Assembly: GCA_963662175.1 (NCBI GenBank)
Contig: OY759221.1
Span: 16,582,027 to 16,646,026, forward strand
DNA from: Aradus depressus
Lineage: Eukaryota > Arthropoda > Insecta > Hemiptera > Aradidae
Reading direction: 5' to 3'
Length of the DNA stretch: 64,000 nt
This document shows positions 1 to 10,895 of this stretch, one piece after another. Numbering within the stretch: position 1 is the stretch's first letter; every line of letters begins with the position of its first letter. Below the pieces are notes generated by a model. The model had not been told where the DNA came from, made no database searches, and saw only the letters and a program-made list of their open reading frames with translations. Both the position numbers and the translations under genes were made by a program.

Positions 1-453
1 AGACAGAAAAATGCAGATCATATAAGTCATCGCCTATGAAATTGTTTATTCCAAAAAAATCACATTTTCGCCCAAAATACGGTAAAAAATTAGGAATTCA
101 TAATTTCAGCTCCCTTTTGGTAGAGCGTAAAAATACGAGTAATTTGATATATTACAAATTATTGTAGCTTTGCAAAAAATGAAGTTATCGCCGAAAAACC
201 CTCCGGGAGTCTACATTAAGCCATAGTGAAATATAGATGGCGCTGGTGGGGACAGAAAATATTGTCGAATTTCGCCCAAATTTTACATGGGTGTTACTCT
301 CACCAATGGTCAACTTTTGCGCCCCCAGGCGTTTTCAATTTCAAAACCCCCATTTTCACTCCACCCTACTGTACAGTATTAATATCATCAACTTCGATTT
401 GAACGAAGGTCCTCAACATTCTCTCATCATCCCGTTTTGGGTAGGCTAAAAAA
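1..453. other. No gene seen
   Basis: AT-rich sequence with CGCCCAAAATACGG and TTTCGCCCAAATTTTAC, perhaps an older relative of family A. Short open frames show no coding character. Confidence 0.4.
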
Positions 454-530
454 AATTAATCAATTAACTTTTCGCTCCCCCACAGTATAACTCCTAAATC
501 CTCATACTAAATTTCGTATTTAGTAAAGAT
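454..530 (-). repeat. Family A fragment
   Basis: AATCAATTAACTTTTCGCTC and TCCTCATACTAAATTTCGTA, the inverse of the family's 3' part. Confidence 0.65.
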
Positions 531-1439
531 AGGAAGGGGACCATGGAGGGGTGGGGTGGGGCTTATGGCTTGCGTCGTTGGGGGCCTTCTGTTTCCGCCC
601 CGGGTCTCTGTCCCTCCTGGGTTTCCCCAAAGAACTCAAACATCTTGTGTCCGGCTATATATACGGAGTGCCGCGGCGAGTGTACTAAAGGGTTGGTCTC
701 TTCATTTACTTGTGAGAGGAGTTTTTTGAAGTTTGCGCCAATTTTCTGCTTATGCTCTATTTACCAGACTCTTTGCTGTGTACATATTTCAAAATCCCCA
801 ATTGACCTTATCCTCAGCGCTTAATCGTGATCATAATACGCTTAAAGGTTGCTTCTGATACAGCATTTGGTGCTGTATAACATCAAAATAAATTATAAAA
901 TGCATTTTGCATAACGAAAATTAGGTTGAAATGGTCGTTATTTGAACTTCTTAACCTCCTTAACATCACACAATTACGTAACTTCTTCTGTACGGCATCT
1001 GTATATCTGTGGATGTGAAAAATTCTCATGGGACTGAAAGGATAAAGCTGGTGCAAAAGAGTTTGAGTGAGATGAAAACATTCACAAATAAATGCATTTA
1101 TTCAATGAAATCTACCGCAAGTAACAAATTGATATTCGATGTAATATAATATTAAGTGGGGGTAGAGTTAAGCAAACCCGTCTTTCATGTGCCTGCAGAT
1201 TTCATGGAAAATTTTAGTAAACATTTCTCTGAATACGAGGAAATGTGGTAGAGAGGAATTTCGAGAAACCTCAACCACTCAACCATGAAAATTGAATTTT
1301 CCATTTCATCCTATCGTTTCCCTGTGTTTGCCAACATTACAGAGATCTCTGATGAAGAATCTCCTAAACATAGTTACTTATTTCTCACTTCCTCATCTAT
1401 ACAAAGTATAGAGAAAATATATTATCGGCCAGAACTTCG
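531..1439. other. No gene seen
   Basis: Includes a 93-codon frame (543-824) without recognisable domains and unique AT-rich sequence. A family A-like scrap lies at 1395-1415 (TACAAAGTATAGAG). Confidence 0.4.
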
Positions 1440-1698
1440 AAGTTGGTCTCTGGTGGACATGAGCCCGACTCTACTATGGGAGTTCTAAATTTTGCCTACC
1501 CTAAATTTTTATTCATCTAGGATAGGGAACTTTAACGAGTATCTAATATCGCACAGGCTCGGGAGCATCGCTTAACGTCCCATTCGAAGGTTAAGTTTTT
1601 TTAAACTCCCAGATAAAATAAACTAAGGGCCTCGGCCGGATTTCGAACCCGCGATCTTGAGTTCAGTAAGCAAGCACGCATATCGGCGCCCTCCGTTA
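1440..1698 (-). mobile_element. SINE-B fragment
   Basis: Head and most of the body on the minus strand, with part of the A box lost and the 3' tail missing. Confidence 0.85.
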
Positions 1699-1755
1699 TT
1701 AGTGTATGTTAAGCCTCCCCCCTAATCTCCACCTTCCCTTTAGCCGATCTAGACG

Positions 1756-2805
1756 AAAATCAATACAAAACACCTATTAAGTTTCCGCGAAATCGGTTCA
1801 AGGGAAGAATGTAATAGAGTAAGGGAGGTTCGACTCAAAGATCATAACCGGACGATCGAAAGCTGCATTGGCGGGGGCGTTCCAGGAATGTGACGAGGAG
1901 TCCAGGAAACTTGGTCTTCTTGTCAACGAGGGCAAAACCAAGAACATGAGAACCACGAGGAAGGAAGTAAAAGTGAAGGAACTCGTACTTGGAGGTTGCA
2001 GGTTTGACCGGGGGATAGCTTCAAGTACCTGGGGGCCGTTATCACGGAAAGGAACGACGTTAAAGAAGACATCAAAGCGAGGATAACGGCCGGGAATAGA
2101 TGCTACCGGTCACTGCAGAAGGTGCTCGGATCGAGGACTGTGTCCCGAGATGCCAAAATAGCAATTTATAAAAATAGTCCTGAGACCGGTCGTCACATAT
2201 GCGAGTGAAACCTGGGTCCTGACTAGGAAGGACGAAGTCATACTCAATACGTGGGAGAGGAAGGTATTGAGGAAAATATACGGCCCTACTCCAGAGGGGA
2301 TATGGACCAATAGGGAGCTGAGGGACCTGTACCTGGCCTTAGTGAATCAGGGGCGGCTGCTGCGATGGCTGGGGCATTTACAGAGGATGGAACGAGACAG
2401 ATTGTAGAGGAGGATACTGGAGGGACACCCAGGAGGACAAAAAAGAAGAGGTAGACCCCGCTTACGTTGGCTGGAGGACGTGGAGGACGATGGGTGTGAG
2501 AAGATGGAGACGGGAGACCGAGGATAGAGAAGAATGGCGGAAGATTGTTGCGTAGACCCAGGTTCTACAAGGACCGTAGCGCCAGGGAAAGTAAAGTAAG
2601 TAAGGTTCTACTCAAATACCCTAATAACTCCCGATGTAATGTATCGGCACATAATTTAGTATGAGGATTCAGAAGTCACTATATAATTCAAATATTCATT
2701 TTTAGGCCAAATGGTCGATTGATTTTGAAGGAAAGCGAATAAATAATTGATTAATCGTACTGCAGAAGTCAGCCCGTGATCCACCGACGACTTTTGTAGA
2801 TTCTG
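1756..2805 (+). repeat. Family A, split by LINE
   Basis: Pieces 1756-1839 and 2603-2805 around the LINE. It includes the typical end module (AATTGATTAATCGTACTG ... GATCCACCGACGAC). Confidence 0.75.
1840..2602 (+). pseudogene. 5'-truncated LINE, RT C-terminal part, 14-bp TSD
   Basis: Flanked by AGGTTCGACTCAAA (1826-1839) and AGGTTCTACTCAAA (2603-2616). Broken frames read CYRSLQKVLGS, RPVVTYASETWVLTRKDE, WERKVLRKIYGPTPEG, LRWLGHLQRM and RPRLRWLEDVEDD, the C-terminal region of insect endonuclease-RT elements. The tail is (GTAA)n-like. It interrupts family A, which resumes at 2603. Confidence 0.82.
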
Positions 2806-3180
2806 AAAACACTAAATTTCATTAAACACAAAAAAAGTACTAGAAAATCAACTATTGACAATTTTATAATAATAATACTTTCAAAAGTGAACAAGACTAA
2901 TATTTAGTCAAAATTCTATGATAACACATTCAATGCAAATAATATAGAAAGATAATCGATCCCACACGAACCTAATGTCTGGACATCATGATATCGAAAT
3001 CAATATTTTTATCACAATGTCATGATTTTTTTAGATTATTAAAATCTAATAAGGTCATGGGATGAACTCGAAATGTACTTAGATTTTGGTATTGTATTAC
3101 TTCTCAAACTATACGAAGTATAGGGGAAGTTATGAATTTGTCAGAAATTCGATACAGTTTTCACCATATATAACATGTTG

Positions 3181-3779
3181 GGTGGGTGGGGGGGGAGGGG
3201 GGGTATAGACTCCCGGGGTCACATCTCGCAGTTTCCGTGGTTAGCGTTGCAGACTTTTTGTTATTAATTTGGGAGACTCAGACCCCTAGAAGCTCCCCCT
3301 GAGGTAACCACTGACTGTAATACTTAAATTGACTTTACATGAGCAGCAAATGCACGCTGTGGTTTCTGTGCTTTTAGAATTAAATGACTCACATCCAGTA
3401 ACATGTATTGCTGCTGTTGCGCTTTGCATTTTTACTGCGAATGTAAAATCAGCTTTAAGAGTATAAAGTATAACATAAATGATGATTTTGAGTGAGGAAA
3501 TGAAATTATCAAATTTATATATATCTAAATAAATGTAATGTGACTTGTTTTGTACATGTACATTTAGGTAAAACACAATTATCGTTTATCCTCCGAAAAT
3601 CGTGAAAGAACTTCCTCTTTCAAGTGTTATCCCAGCAACTTTCTGTGCACGCTTAGCAGATACCATTGAGACGGAATTTTTTTTCTAAAATGATTATTAT
3701 GTTCACTTGAATCTTCTTGGTTTTTTGCTCAGGCCAGGGGGGGGGGGCGCGTGCCCCCTCCCCCCTGGCTACGCCCCTG
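3181..3779 (+). mobile_element. CAGGGGCGTAGCC-type MITE, copy 1 (left end lost)
   Basis: The right end is CCTGGCTACGCCCCTG (to 3779), preceded by G/C runs. The interior is about 90% like 49496-49920 (shared GTTTCCGTGG, CTAGAAGCTCCCCCTGAGG). The left terminus is replaced by a G-rich run. It interrupts a family A copy whose sequence resumes at 3780. hAT-like ends are inferred from CAGGG. Confidence 0.7.
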
Positions 3780-3954
3780 TCTATATGTGTTTCTGTGAAC
3801 TCCCGATAGAATAAATGTATCAACACGAAGTTTTATATGTGTATCCAGAACCCTCAGTAGCAATATTTAATAACTGCCAAGAGAATGAATGTATAGACAC
3901 AAAATTTAATATGTGTGACCAAAACCCCATAAGAACAACATCTATTAAATTTCA

Positions 3955-4226
3955 ATGGACTTGAAAATAAAATAAAACTGGTTTATTTAATATGTTGTCT
4001 AATTTCACTAACTATATATACATGGGAGTACTTTCGGTATTTCTACCATCCTCAGCCAAAAGTCTTATCTCTTATGCTTTTGGCTGAGGATGGTAGAAAT
4101 ACCGAAAGTACTCCCATGTATATATAGTTAGTGAAATTAGACAACATATTAAATAAACCAGTTTTATTTTATTTTCAAGTCCATTTGAATTATTTCACAA
4201 TATCTCTGCAATTATGTCAGTTTTCA
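3955..4226 (-). mobile_element. Foldback element, 109-bp perfect palindrome arms, copy 1
   Basis: Arms 3954-4062 and 4077-4185 are perfect inverted repeats around a 14-nt loop. A one-sided extension runs to 4226. A 12-bp TSD, TATTAAATTTCA, lies at 3943-3954 and 4227-4238. Each arm carries CTGAGGA, a small GGTA-GAAA-TACC stem, and GAAA, resembling a hammerhead core as found in Penelope-like elements. It inserted into family A. Confidence 0.8.
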
Positions 4227-4351
4227 TATTAAATTTCAGCCAAATCGGCCAAAAGGGAGGGGGAAATAGAGGAGAGGCTTAACTCAGAAACACAAATAAC
4301 TGCCGTTGTGATGATTGTACCGATATGAAATTTCTTATTTAAAGTCAAAAA

Positions 4352-4632
4352 AATATATATAAAATAATTAAAAATTTTTATATATTTTTAATTATTTTAT
4401 TTAGTTATTTTTATTTTATTTTATCTCTTTCATTTTATTATGTATTCTGTTTATTATTTTTGTATATGTTTGCTTATTTTGTATTACTTATTATTTTGTA
4501 ATGCCATCTTAGTCATCACTTCTGCTTATTGTTATTGTTTGTACAGATTGTAGAATGAATAAAAAAAAAAAAAAAATAAAAAAAAAATAAAATAAAAAAA
4601 TAAAATTAAAAAAAAAAAAATTAAAAAAAGAA
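4352..4632 (+). mobile_element. LINE 3' UTR fragment with A-rich tail, inserted in family A
   Basis: TATTACTTATTATTTTGTAA, CTTCTGCTTATTGTTATTG and a terminal AATAAAAAA tail match the minus strand of 12720-12900. Family A sequence is continuous on both sides (GTCAAAA before, GAACCCAATGAGG after). No coding remains. Confidence 0.65.
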
Positions 4633-5593
4633 CCCAATGAGGACATAACCTGTCAAATTTCAGCGATATCGGATGAAGGGAAGAGGGTTCAATTCAAAAA
4701 ACCTAATAACTGCCGTTGTAATGAATTTATGGAGAATTTATGAGCACCTATGTAACTCAAGTTTTATGATTTCCGACCCCCAGATCCCAAAAAGGAAAAT
4801 GAAATATTCTAAGGTTCAATCACTGATTATTTACTTCCCCAGAAAGAAACAACCATTTGGTCTAGAACTCAATATTTCACTTACATAGTGGCTTCTAAAT
4901 CCTTACACTAAATTTTGTGTCGATAAATTCATTACATCGGCAGTTATTAGGGTATATGAGTCCCTTCTCGCATCCCACTTTTCAGAACTCGATTCCAAAA
5001 AAAAAAATGCAGTCTATGTGTGTCTGTGAACACAATAACTCCCAATAGAATGAATGTACCGACACGAAATTTTATAAATGAATACAGAACCCTACATGAA
5101 AAGCACATATTGATATTCAGCCAAATCTGGGAGGGACGGGGAATTAGAGGGGAGGCTTCAACACAAAAATTTAAATCACAGCCGTTGTAATGAACGTATC
5201 AACATGAAATCTCATATTTAAAGTCATAACCCCATGAGGACAATATCTGTTAAATTTCATCGATATCGATAAAGGGAAAAGGGACTTCAGGGGAGAGAGC
5301 TCAATTCAAAAACCCTAATAACTGCCGAAGTAATTAATTTATCGAGTAAGTCAACTGTTGAATATTAGCGCAAACGGTCGACTGGTTTTGGAGGAGGAGC
5401 GAAATTCGTTCTGGGGAAGTACATTTCCGGTGAGTCACCAAGGACTTTTTTCTTTATTTGAGATGCTTAGGTGGTCATATCGCCTACTACCAGAGAGCTC
5501 TTTCGTCACTTTTGGTTACTCCACAACAAAATAATACAAGACAATTCCATGTTTGTTAGAAAAAATTCGGGAAATTTAAATAAATTTGGGTCT

Positions 5594-5852
5594 GGTTAGG
5601 TTTTATGACTCATGCCCGGGCTTTAACTACGAGGTCTTATCGCCTACTACCAAAGCGCTCTTTCGTCACTCTGGTGGACATGAGCCCGACTCTACTGTGG
5701 GAGTCCTAAATTTTGCCTACCCTAAATTTTTTATTCACCTAGGGTAAGGAGTCTTTAACGAGTATATGACATCGTACAGGCTCGAGACCATTGTTTAACG
5801 TCCCATCCGAAGGACGGCGTGCTTAATTTACCACTGAGCTACCGGCGCCCTC
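5594..5852 (-). mobile_element. SINE-B with B box deleted
   Basis: Minus strand. The body is complete, but it jumps from the GCACGCCG block to CTCAGTGGTAAAT, removing the B box. A second tail fragment lies at 5470-5510. Confidence 0.85.
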
Positions 5853-6106
5853 CATAGGAATATTATATCTTTGAACTACAGGGGGTTAGAATTGGAGCAT
5901 TAAAAGACTGGATATATCCGGACCAAGAGAGAATGGAACAAATATTGACATATCAGCTGAAGAACAGGTCCTGAGGGTGGCGCCTTTGGAATCATCGTTA
6001 TAGGGCGCCACCATAGACCAACAGCCCTCCAAGCCAAGTAATACAAAGAAAATTTATCTAGACATGTAATAGCAATGTAATCCCATAAGTTATATAATAA
6101 ACTAGC

Positions 6107-6610
6107 AGTAATACCCGGCGTTGCCCGGGGAACTTTGACTTTTCTCCCAATATCTCCTATAAGGCTATTCAGTTCCTCGACAGTACATTCATGATGTTAT
6201 AATTTTCAATTATTCATTGGAATAAGGCTTATAGTCCTTCAACTGTAGTAACGCTAGCTTTGGAGATAAAACTAATGTATTCAAAAAGATTTCTCATTAA
6301 TCGTTGCAATGGTTTTCGAGTTACAAAGATTGCGTGAGTGGATACTGGGATGGACCAGGGATTGATTAAAAAATAGACCTTAACCTTCCGGTAGATAAAA
6401 CTTATCTATTCAAAAAGATTCCTCATTAATCATTGCAGTGGTTTTTGAGTTACAAAGATTGCGTGAGTGGATGCTGGGATGGACCAGATATTGAGGTACT
6501 AATACGCCTATAACCTTCCACAGACGAAGACGAACAAATTTTTAAAAAAATTAATCAAATCCATCAAGCCGTTCGTGAGTTATAGCGGTACAACGCACAG
6601 ACATTTTCAG
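6107..6610 (+). repeat. Interspersed repeat starting TAATACCCGGCGTTGCCCGG
   Basis: A repeat with a G/C-rich palindromic head (CCCGGCGTTGCCCGGG) and end TTTCAGCTTTATATATATGA. Inside, a 96-bp block is directly duplicated (6264-6360 and 6393-6487, 129-bp period). Similar sequences are common in arthropod genomes; class not assigned. Confidence 0.6.
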
Positions 6611-6699
6611 CTTTATATATATGATAAAATAAATAATGTAGGATATAAAAACTGATTAAAACAAAGAGAACCATATTCGAATTGTGGATTCTCAAAAAG

Positions 6700-6950
6700 G
6701 CTTCCCCAGCAAGAATTAATCAAGTAAATTGTCGCTCCCACTAGTCGACCGTTTGCTCTAGTATTCAACAGTTGACTTACATAGTGATTCCTAAATCCTC
6801 ATACTAAATTTCTTATTTCTATTTTCGATAAATTCATTACATCGGCAGTTATTGGAGTTTTTGAGTTTCAGCCCCCTCTGATGCCCCCCTTCCCATCGGC
6901 CAATTCCGCTGAAAATTAATAGGTGTCCTCCTTAGGAGCTTTTGGGAAAT
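6700..6950 (-). repeat. Family A fragment
   Basis: Minus-strand 3' half: GTCGACCGTTTGCTCTAGTA, then CATTACATCGGCAGTTATTG. Confidence 0.75.
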
Positions 6951-7363
6951 TATATACTCTGTTGTGTCAATTGATGTATTTTGTCAGGAGTAATCGTGTT
7001 CATAAACACCAATCACGGATCCTGAAATGTTTATTTAATTCAATATTCTTTTTCTATTCTATATTCCATTCAAATACATATTTTATATGAAATAAGATTT
7101 TCGCAAGTCGTCCGTTTTTTGAGAAAAATGCCGAAAACCGTCTTGAAATATAGGTTTGAAACACATATTTTTAGACGTTTCCTTGATTTACCCAAAATCT
7201 GTTAGTCCTATCGAAAAATTGACTAATAAAAAATGTACCTTACAAAATTTCCAATCGCTAAGTCCTCACATTTGAGAAAAGATCAATATGACAAAAGTTA
7301 TTAAAAGTAAACTAAATGCATTTAAGGAATATATCTATAACGGCCATTCTTATACCAACCACA
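6951..7363. other. No gene seen
   Basis: AT-rich, with no coding or repeat identity recognised. Confidence 0.4.
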
Positions 7364-7373
7364 CTTACAGATC

Positions 7374-7694
7374 AGTGAGGGTGCCGGTAGCTCAGTGGTA
7401 TGCGTGCTTGCCATCTGAGCTCAAGATCGTGGGTTCGAAACCCGACCGAGGCCCTTAGTTTAATTTATCTGGGAGGAAAAATAAACTTAAGCACGCCGTC
7501 CTTCGGATGGGACCGTTAAGCGATGGTCCTGAGCCTGTACGATGTCAGCTATTCGTTAAAGACCCCTAACCTAGGTGAATAAAAATTTAGGGTAGGCAAA
7601 ATTTAGGACTCCCACAGTGGAGTCGGGCTCATGTCCACCAGAGTGACGAAAGAGTGCTCTGGTAGTAGGCGACGATGAGTCATAAAACCTAAAC
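7374..7694 (+). mobile_element. SINE-B, complete, 10-bp TSD
   Basis: Flanked by CTTACAGATC (7364-7373, 7695-7704). The tRNA-like head has A box TAGCTCAGTGGT and B box GGGTTCGAAACCC. The body includes CACGCCGTCCTTCGGATGGG and GGGTAGGCAAAATTTAGGAC, and the 3' end is CATAAAACCTAAAC. Confidence 0.92.
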
Positions 7695-7704
7695 CTTACA
7701 GATC

Positions 7705-8279
7705 CGTCTCTCTCCCTCTTCCCCTTCTCAAAAGTATTTCATTACTGGGTAAAAGAACCCCTAATCTCAGGCTAATCTAACGCTGTACAAAGAGAAAAAT
7801 TGAATGATTTTGAGAAGGAGTGGGGGAGAGAGTGATCTGTAAGCGTTGTTGGTATAAGAAAGTCCTGTAATGGCCACATTACATATTTTTTTTATTTAAG
7901 TATTTTTTTTTTTTTTTAAATTTGATAATTTCACCTGGAATGTGCCCGTTAAAAAAAAAACTATTTCCTAGATATATCAAAGTAAAAAAAACCTTGAGCA
8001 CACCGTCCTTTAAAAAGTCTCGAGCCTGTGCGAAGTCATGCTTAGGTCCCTAGGAGTACAGACCGAGAATATCTACCATCTACCTATATTGAATAGGGTC
8101 TCGTGACTGGTCTGATCACGGAATCACTGCGGATAACAACTGCAGGCCATCTCTATCCAAGTAAATATCGTAATTATAGCTCTGACTCGTGATCTGATAA
8201 TTGAAACATTTCAATAATACTAGAGATATTATCATATGTGACGCAGTATCAGGAACTGTACCTCAAGACAAAAAAAAAA
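7705..8279. other. No gene seen
   Basis: AT-rich with homopolymers and one SINE scrap. Inverted echoes of the 7360 region (CTCTCTCCCCCACTCCTTCTC and GATCTGTAAGCG near 7840) suggest a larger element around the SINE at 7374. Confidence 0.4.
7985..8075 (+). mobile_element. SINE-B short fragment (variant subfamily)
   Basis: AAACCTTGAGCACACCGTCC and TCTCGAGCCTGTGCGA match the variant body also seen at 56507 and 41464. Confidence 0.55.
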
Positions 8280-8315
8280 ATAACGGAAATTTTCGGTTTT
8301 TGAAAAAAATTTTAT

Positions 8316-9165
8316 TTATTCGCCTACATCAATGTTATCCCCTTTAAAATAGTCCCCATTAGATATTATACACTTATGCCAGCGCTTCTTCCAATCCCCG
8401 AAACACTTCTGGAACTCGATCTTTGGGATAGCATTTAGCTCTTTCAGCGATGCGCTTTTAATCTCATCTATGCTTGTGAAACGACGGCCCTTTAAGGTTC
8501 TCTTTATTGTTGGAAACAGAAAAAAGTCACATGGAGACATGTCTGGCGAATATGGAAGGCTGTGGCATCATTATAGTGTTGTTTTTGGCCAAAAATTCAT
8601 GAACAAGCAATGAAGTGAAAGCAGGTGCATTATCGTTGTGCAAAAGCCATGAATTGTTTCGCCACAAATTCGGGCGTTTTTTTCCGGATTTCTTCACGCA
8701 AACGGCGTTGTACTTGTAGGTAGCACTCCTTATTGATTGTTGGACCTTGTGGCAAGAACTCATGGTGCACTATGCCATTCAAATCGAGAAACACAGTGAG
8801 CATGACCTTCACATTCGACCGCACTTGTCGAGCTTTTATACCACTCGTAAACCCTAGTTTTACTCATAGTAGACTCACCAAAAGCAATATTTTGGTGACC
8901 GTGCGGGCTAGAGCGTAGTGCTTTGGTCGCATGGTCTCACCTTGGTTTACGGGTTCGAATCCCGTCCGGGAGTGAGTTTTATTTCGTAGATAAAACTCCC
9001 TCCCGGGGCCATGGATGTCTTAAAAGAAATAGATAACACCTTTACAAGAGATATGGCTAATATGCATCGTACATAAGGCCAAAAAAAGCAATATTTAACA
9101 TTTCTAAAACTTTGCTGCACTTTATTCCATTCTTATAGCAAAATTTAATGCGAATTCTCTGATCC
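8316..9165 (-). pseudogene. mariner transposase pseudogene
   Basis: The minus strand begins MDQRIRIKFCYKNGIKCSKV near 9163. It is interrupted by SINE-C, resumes to SKTRVYEWYK, then jumps by an internal deletion to ARQVRSNVKVMLTVFLD (first catalytic D). HNDNAPAFTS supplies the second D, and after a one-base insertion near 8550 YSPDMSPCDFFLFPTIKR supplies the third, spaced 34 residues away (D34D). The C-terminus is FGDWKKRWHKCIISNGDYF, with a stop at 8316. Another frameshift lies near 8680. All three catalytic Asp codons survive, but the gene is broken. Confidence 0.88.
8893..9083 (+). mobile_element. SINE-C inserted in mariner, 13-bp TSD
   Basis: TSD AAAAGCAATATTT (8880-8892, 9084-9096). The head GTGCGGGCTAGAGCG and B box GGGTTCGAATCCC resemble a tRNA-Ser/Leu with a long variable arm. 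The tail carries CCCGGGGCCATGGATGTC and a GCTAATATGCATCGTAC block. Confidence 0.9.
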
Positions 9166-9351
9166 ATTTTGTAAACAAATAAATAATCGCCGATCGTACC
9201 AAAACACATGTAACCTCTTTGACAGCTGACAGCAGACTAAACATCCGGTTTGGATAACAATGTACAGATACTTTTCAGACATGTTTACTAACACAACATT
9301 ACCAAATGTTGAAATTACCAAATTCCCGTTACTGAATGAAGTAAACACACC

Positions 9352-9600
9352 TTGTATACAAAGTATAGAGGAAGTTATGTAATCGTTCCAAAATTCGATA
9401 CTACTGAGTTATCAACGAAATTTCATTTTTTCCGACCTCCAAATTTCAAATCTGAAAAAAAAAGTCTCTAACTTTATGTCTGTGAACATGAAACTGCTGA
9501 TATAATAAATGTATCAACACTAAATTTTATACGTGTGTCCAGAACCCTTCAAGGACGATATTAATGGGTCGAATTGTCCATCCCCTCCATTTTTAAAATA
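9352..9600 (+). repeat. Family A head
   Basis: It starts TATACAAAGTATAGAGGAAG and runs to CCCTTCAAGGACGATATTAA. The mariner at 8280-9350 sits at its very start. Confidence 0.75.
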
Positions 9601-10118
9601 ATTTTTTCTCTTTCCTCCAGTATCCAAATTTCATTTCCATGTTTTCGTACACAAAAATGACGTTCTTACCTCACTCCCTCCATGCCCTATTGTTTTGGAC
9701 AATTTATTACTTTTAATAATTTCAATATTATAAATTTATAATATAAAATAATATTACATATTACGTAAATTGGCTACAATTGTTGATTATATTGTATGTG
9801 ATTTTTAAGGGGTCTGAGAATGGTGTAACAACCGAAAGCGCTCACCCTGAATATACATCTTGTGTGGGAAATAACTATATTTTTCTTTTCCTATGTATAG
9901 AAGAAGTTATGTCTATACCGATAGGGGAAACTTTTCCAATACAAAGATTCGGATCAGTGGAATCCGAATATGCAGTTACTTCGGGTTAAGGAGGACATAT
10001 GGATGCTGCGACTTCCCCATAAGAAGAACAATGTTGTCATAGACGATCTGATGTTTTGGGAGTCGCCCAGCTCATAAAAGATAATCTTCAAGTATGATTT
10101 AAATATATATACAATTTC
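9601..10118. other. No gene seen
   Basis: AT-rich; a 69-codon frame at 9780 is not coding-like. Confidence 0.35.
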
Positions 10119-10465
10119 GGGGGCGCCGGTAGCTCAGTGGTATGTGTGCTTGCCTTCTGAGCACAAGGTCGAACGTTCGAAACCCGACAGAGGCCCTTAG
10201 TTTATTTTATCTGGAAGGTAAAATAAACATAAGCACGCCGTCCTTCGGATGAGACGTTAAGCGATGATCCCGAGCCTGTAAGATGTCAGGTACTCGTTAA
10301 AAACCCCTGCTCTAGATAAATAAAAATTTAGGGTAGGCAAAATTTTAAGATTCCCACAGTAGAGTAGGGCTCATGTCCACCAGAGTGACGAAAAACCGCT
10401 CTGGTAGTAGGCAATATGACCTCGTAGTTAAAGCCCGGGCATGAGTCATAAGAACTAACTAAATG
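10119..10465 (+). mobile_element. SINE-B, full length
   Basis: A box, a slightly altered B box (CGTTCGAAACCCG) and the complete body to CATAAGAACTAACTAA. No clear TSD. Confidence 0.9.
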
Positions 10466-10528
10466 CATTATCTTATAACTCTAATTTAATTTTTGCAATT
10501 ATTATTCTTATTTTTTCTGTTTTTATAG

Positions 10529-10587
10529 TCACCAGGGCTATATTTGATGCCCCCCATGCAGACGAAGAGGACGAATTTTGGGGATGA
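10529..10587 (+). CDS. Candidate terminal exon
   Basis: After a pyrimidine-rich stretch and TTTTATAG acceptor, 19 codons read TRAIFDAPHADEEDEFWG plus TGA, with AATAAA at 10593-10598. The acidic, non-repetitive peptide and the tight acceptor-stop-polyA layout suggest a real last exon. No partner exon is identified in the window; the gene is unknown. Confidence 0.35.
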
Positions 10588-10779
10588 ATATAAATAAAGC
10601 TAATTTCTTTTCAATTTTAAATATTATTTATTGACCCATCTACCAAATTCCTCCGATACAAATATACTGTGTGGTTATACAGACTGAATTAAAATCCTTC
10701 AACATAAAGAATACATTTTTTTTTTAAAGTTTTTTTTATTTTAATTTTTTATTCTTATTTTTTAGAGGTTGGAAAACAT

Positions 10780-10895
10780 GAAATTCAGAAAACATTGATT
10801 TTCAGCCCAATCAGTCGTTTGGTTTTGGAGGGAGAGCGAAAAAGTAATTGATTAATTCGTACTGGGGAAGTTCATAGCCGGTGATCCAATGAATA
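10780..10895 (+). repeat. Family A 3' end fragment
   Basis: TTTTCAGCCCAATCAGTCGT through ATTAATTCGTACTGGGGAAG and GGTGATCC. Confidence 0.7.

Larger units (their letters stand above)
3095..5445 (+). repeat. Family A repeat, long copy with three later insertions
   Basis: The head hairpin (CTATACGAAGTATAGGGGAA) is at about 3108. Family A resumes after each insert: MITE (3181-3779), foldback (3955-4226), LINE 3' end (4352-4632). Modules AATAACTGCCGTTGTAATGA recur. Around 4760-5010 the order is scrambled, suggesting two overlapping copies. Confidence 0.8.
8280..9350 (-). mobile_element. Decayed D34D mariner element with a SINE inserted
   Basis: A minus-strand mariner. The right end is CAAGGTGTGTTTACTTCATT read on the minus strand, next to TA. 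The inner part of the terminal repeat (TAACGGRAATTT) recurs near 8280, but the outer left end is lost or altered. Transposase remnants cover both the HTH and the catalytic half. A SINE-C copy (8893-9083) splits the N-terminal coding part. Confidence 0.82.

Noticed and set aside
3955..4226. Simple sequencing or assembly palindrome
   Set aside because: A diverged second copy with its own TSD at 30223-30522 shows it is a genuine element.
7374..7450. Possible tRNA gene (A and B boxes)
   Set aside because: The same head occurs about 20 times joined to a fixed non-tRNA body and with TSDs, so it is a SINE. No cloverleaf with paired acceptor ends was found.
8893..8980. Possible tRNA-Ser/Leu gene
   Set aside because: It recurs at 37801 and 57112 with an identical downstream body and TSDs; it is SINE-C.
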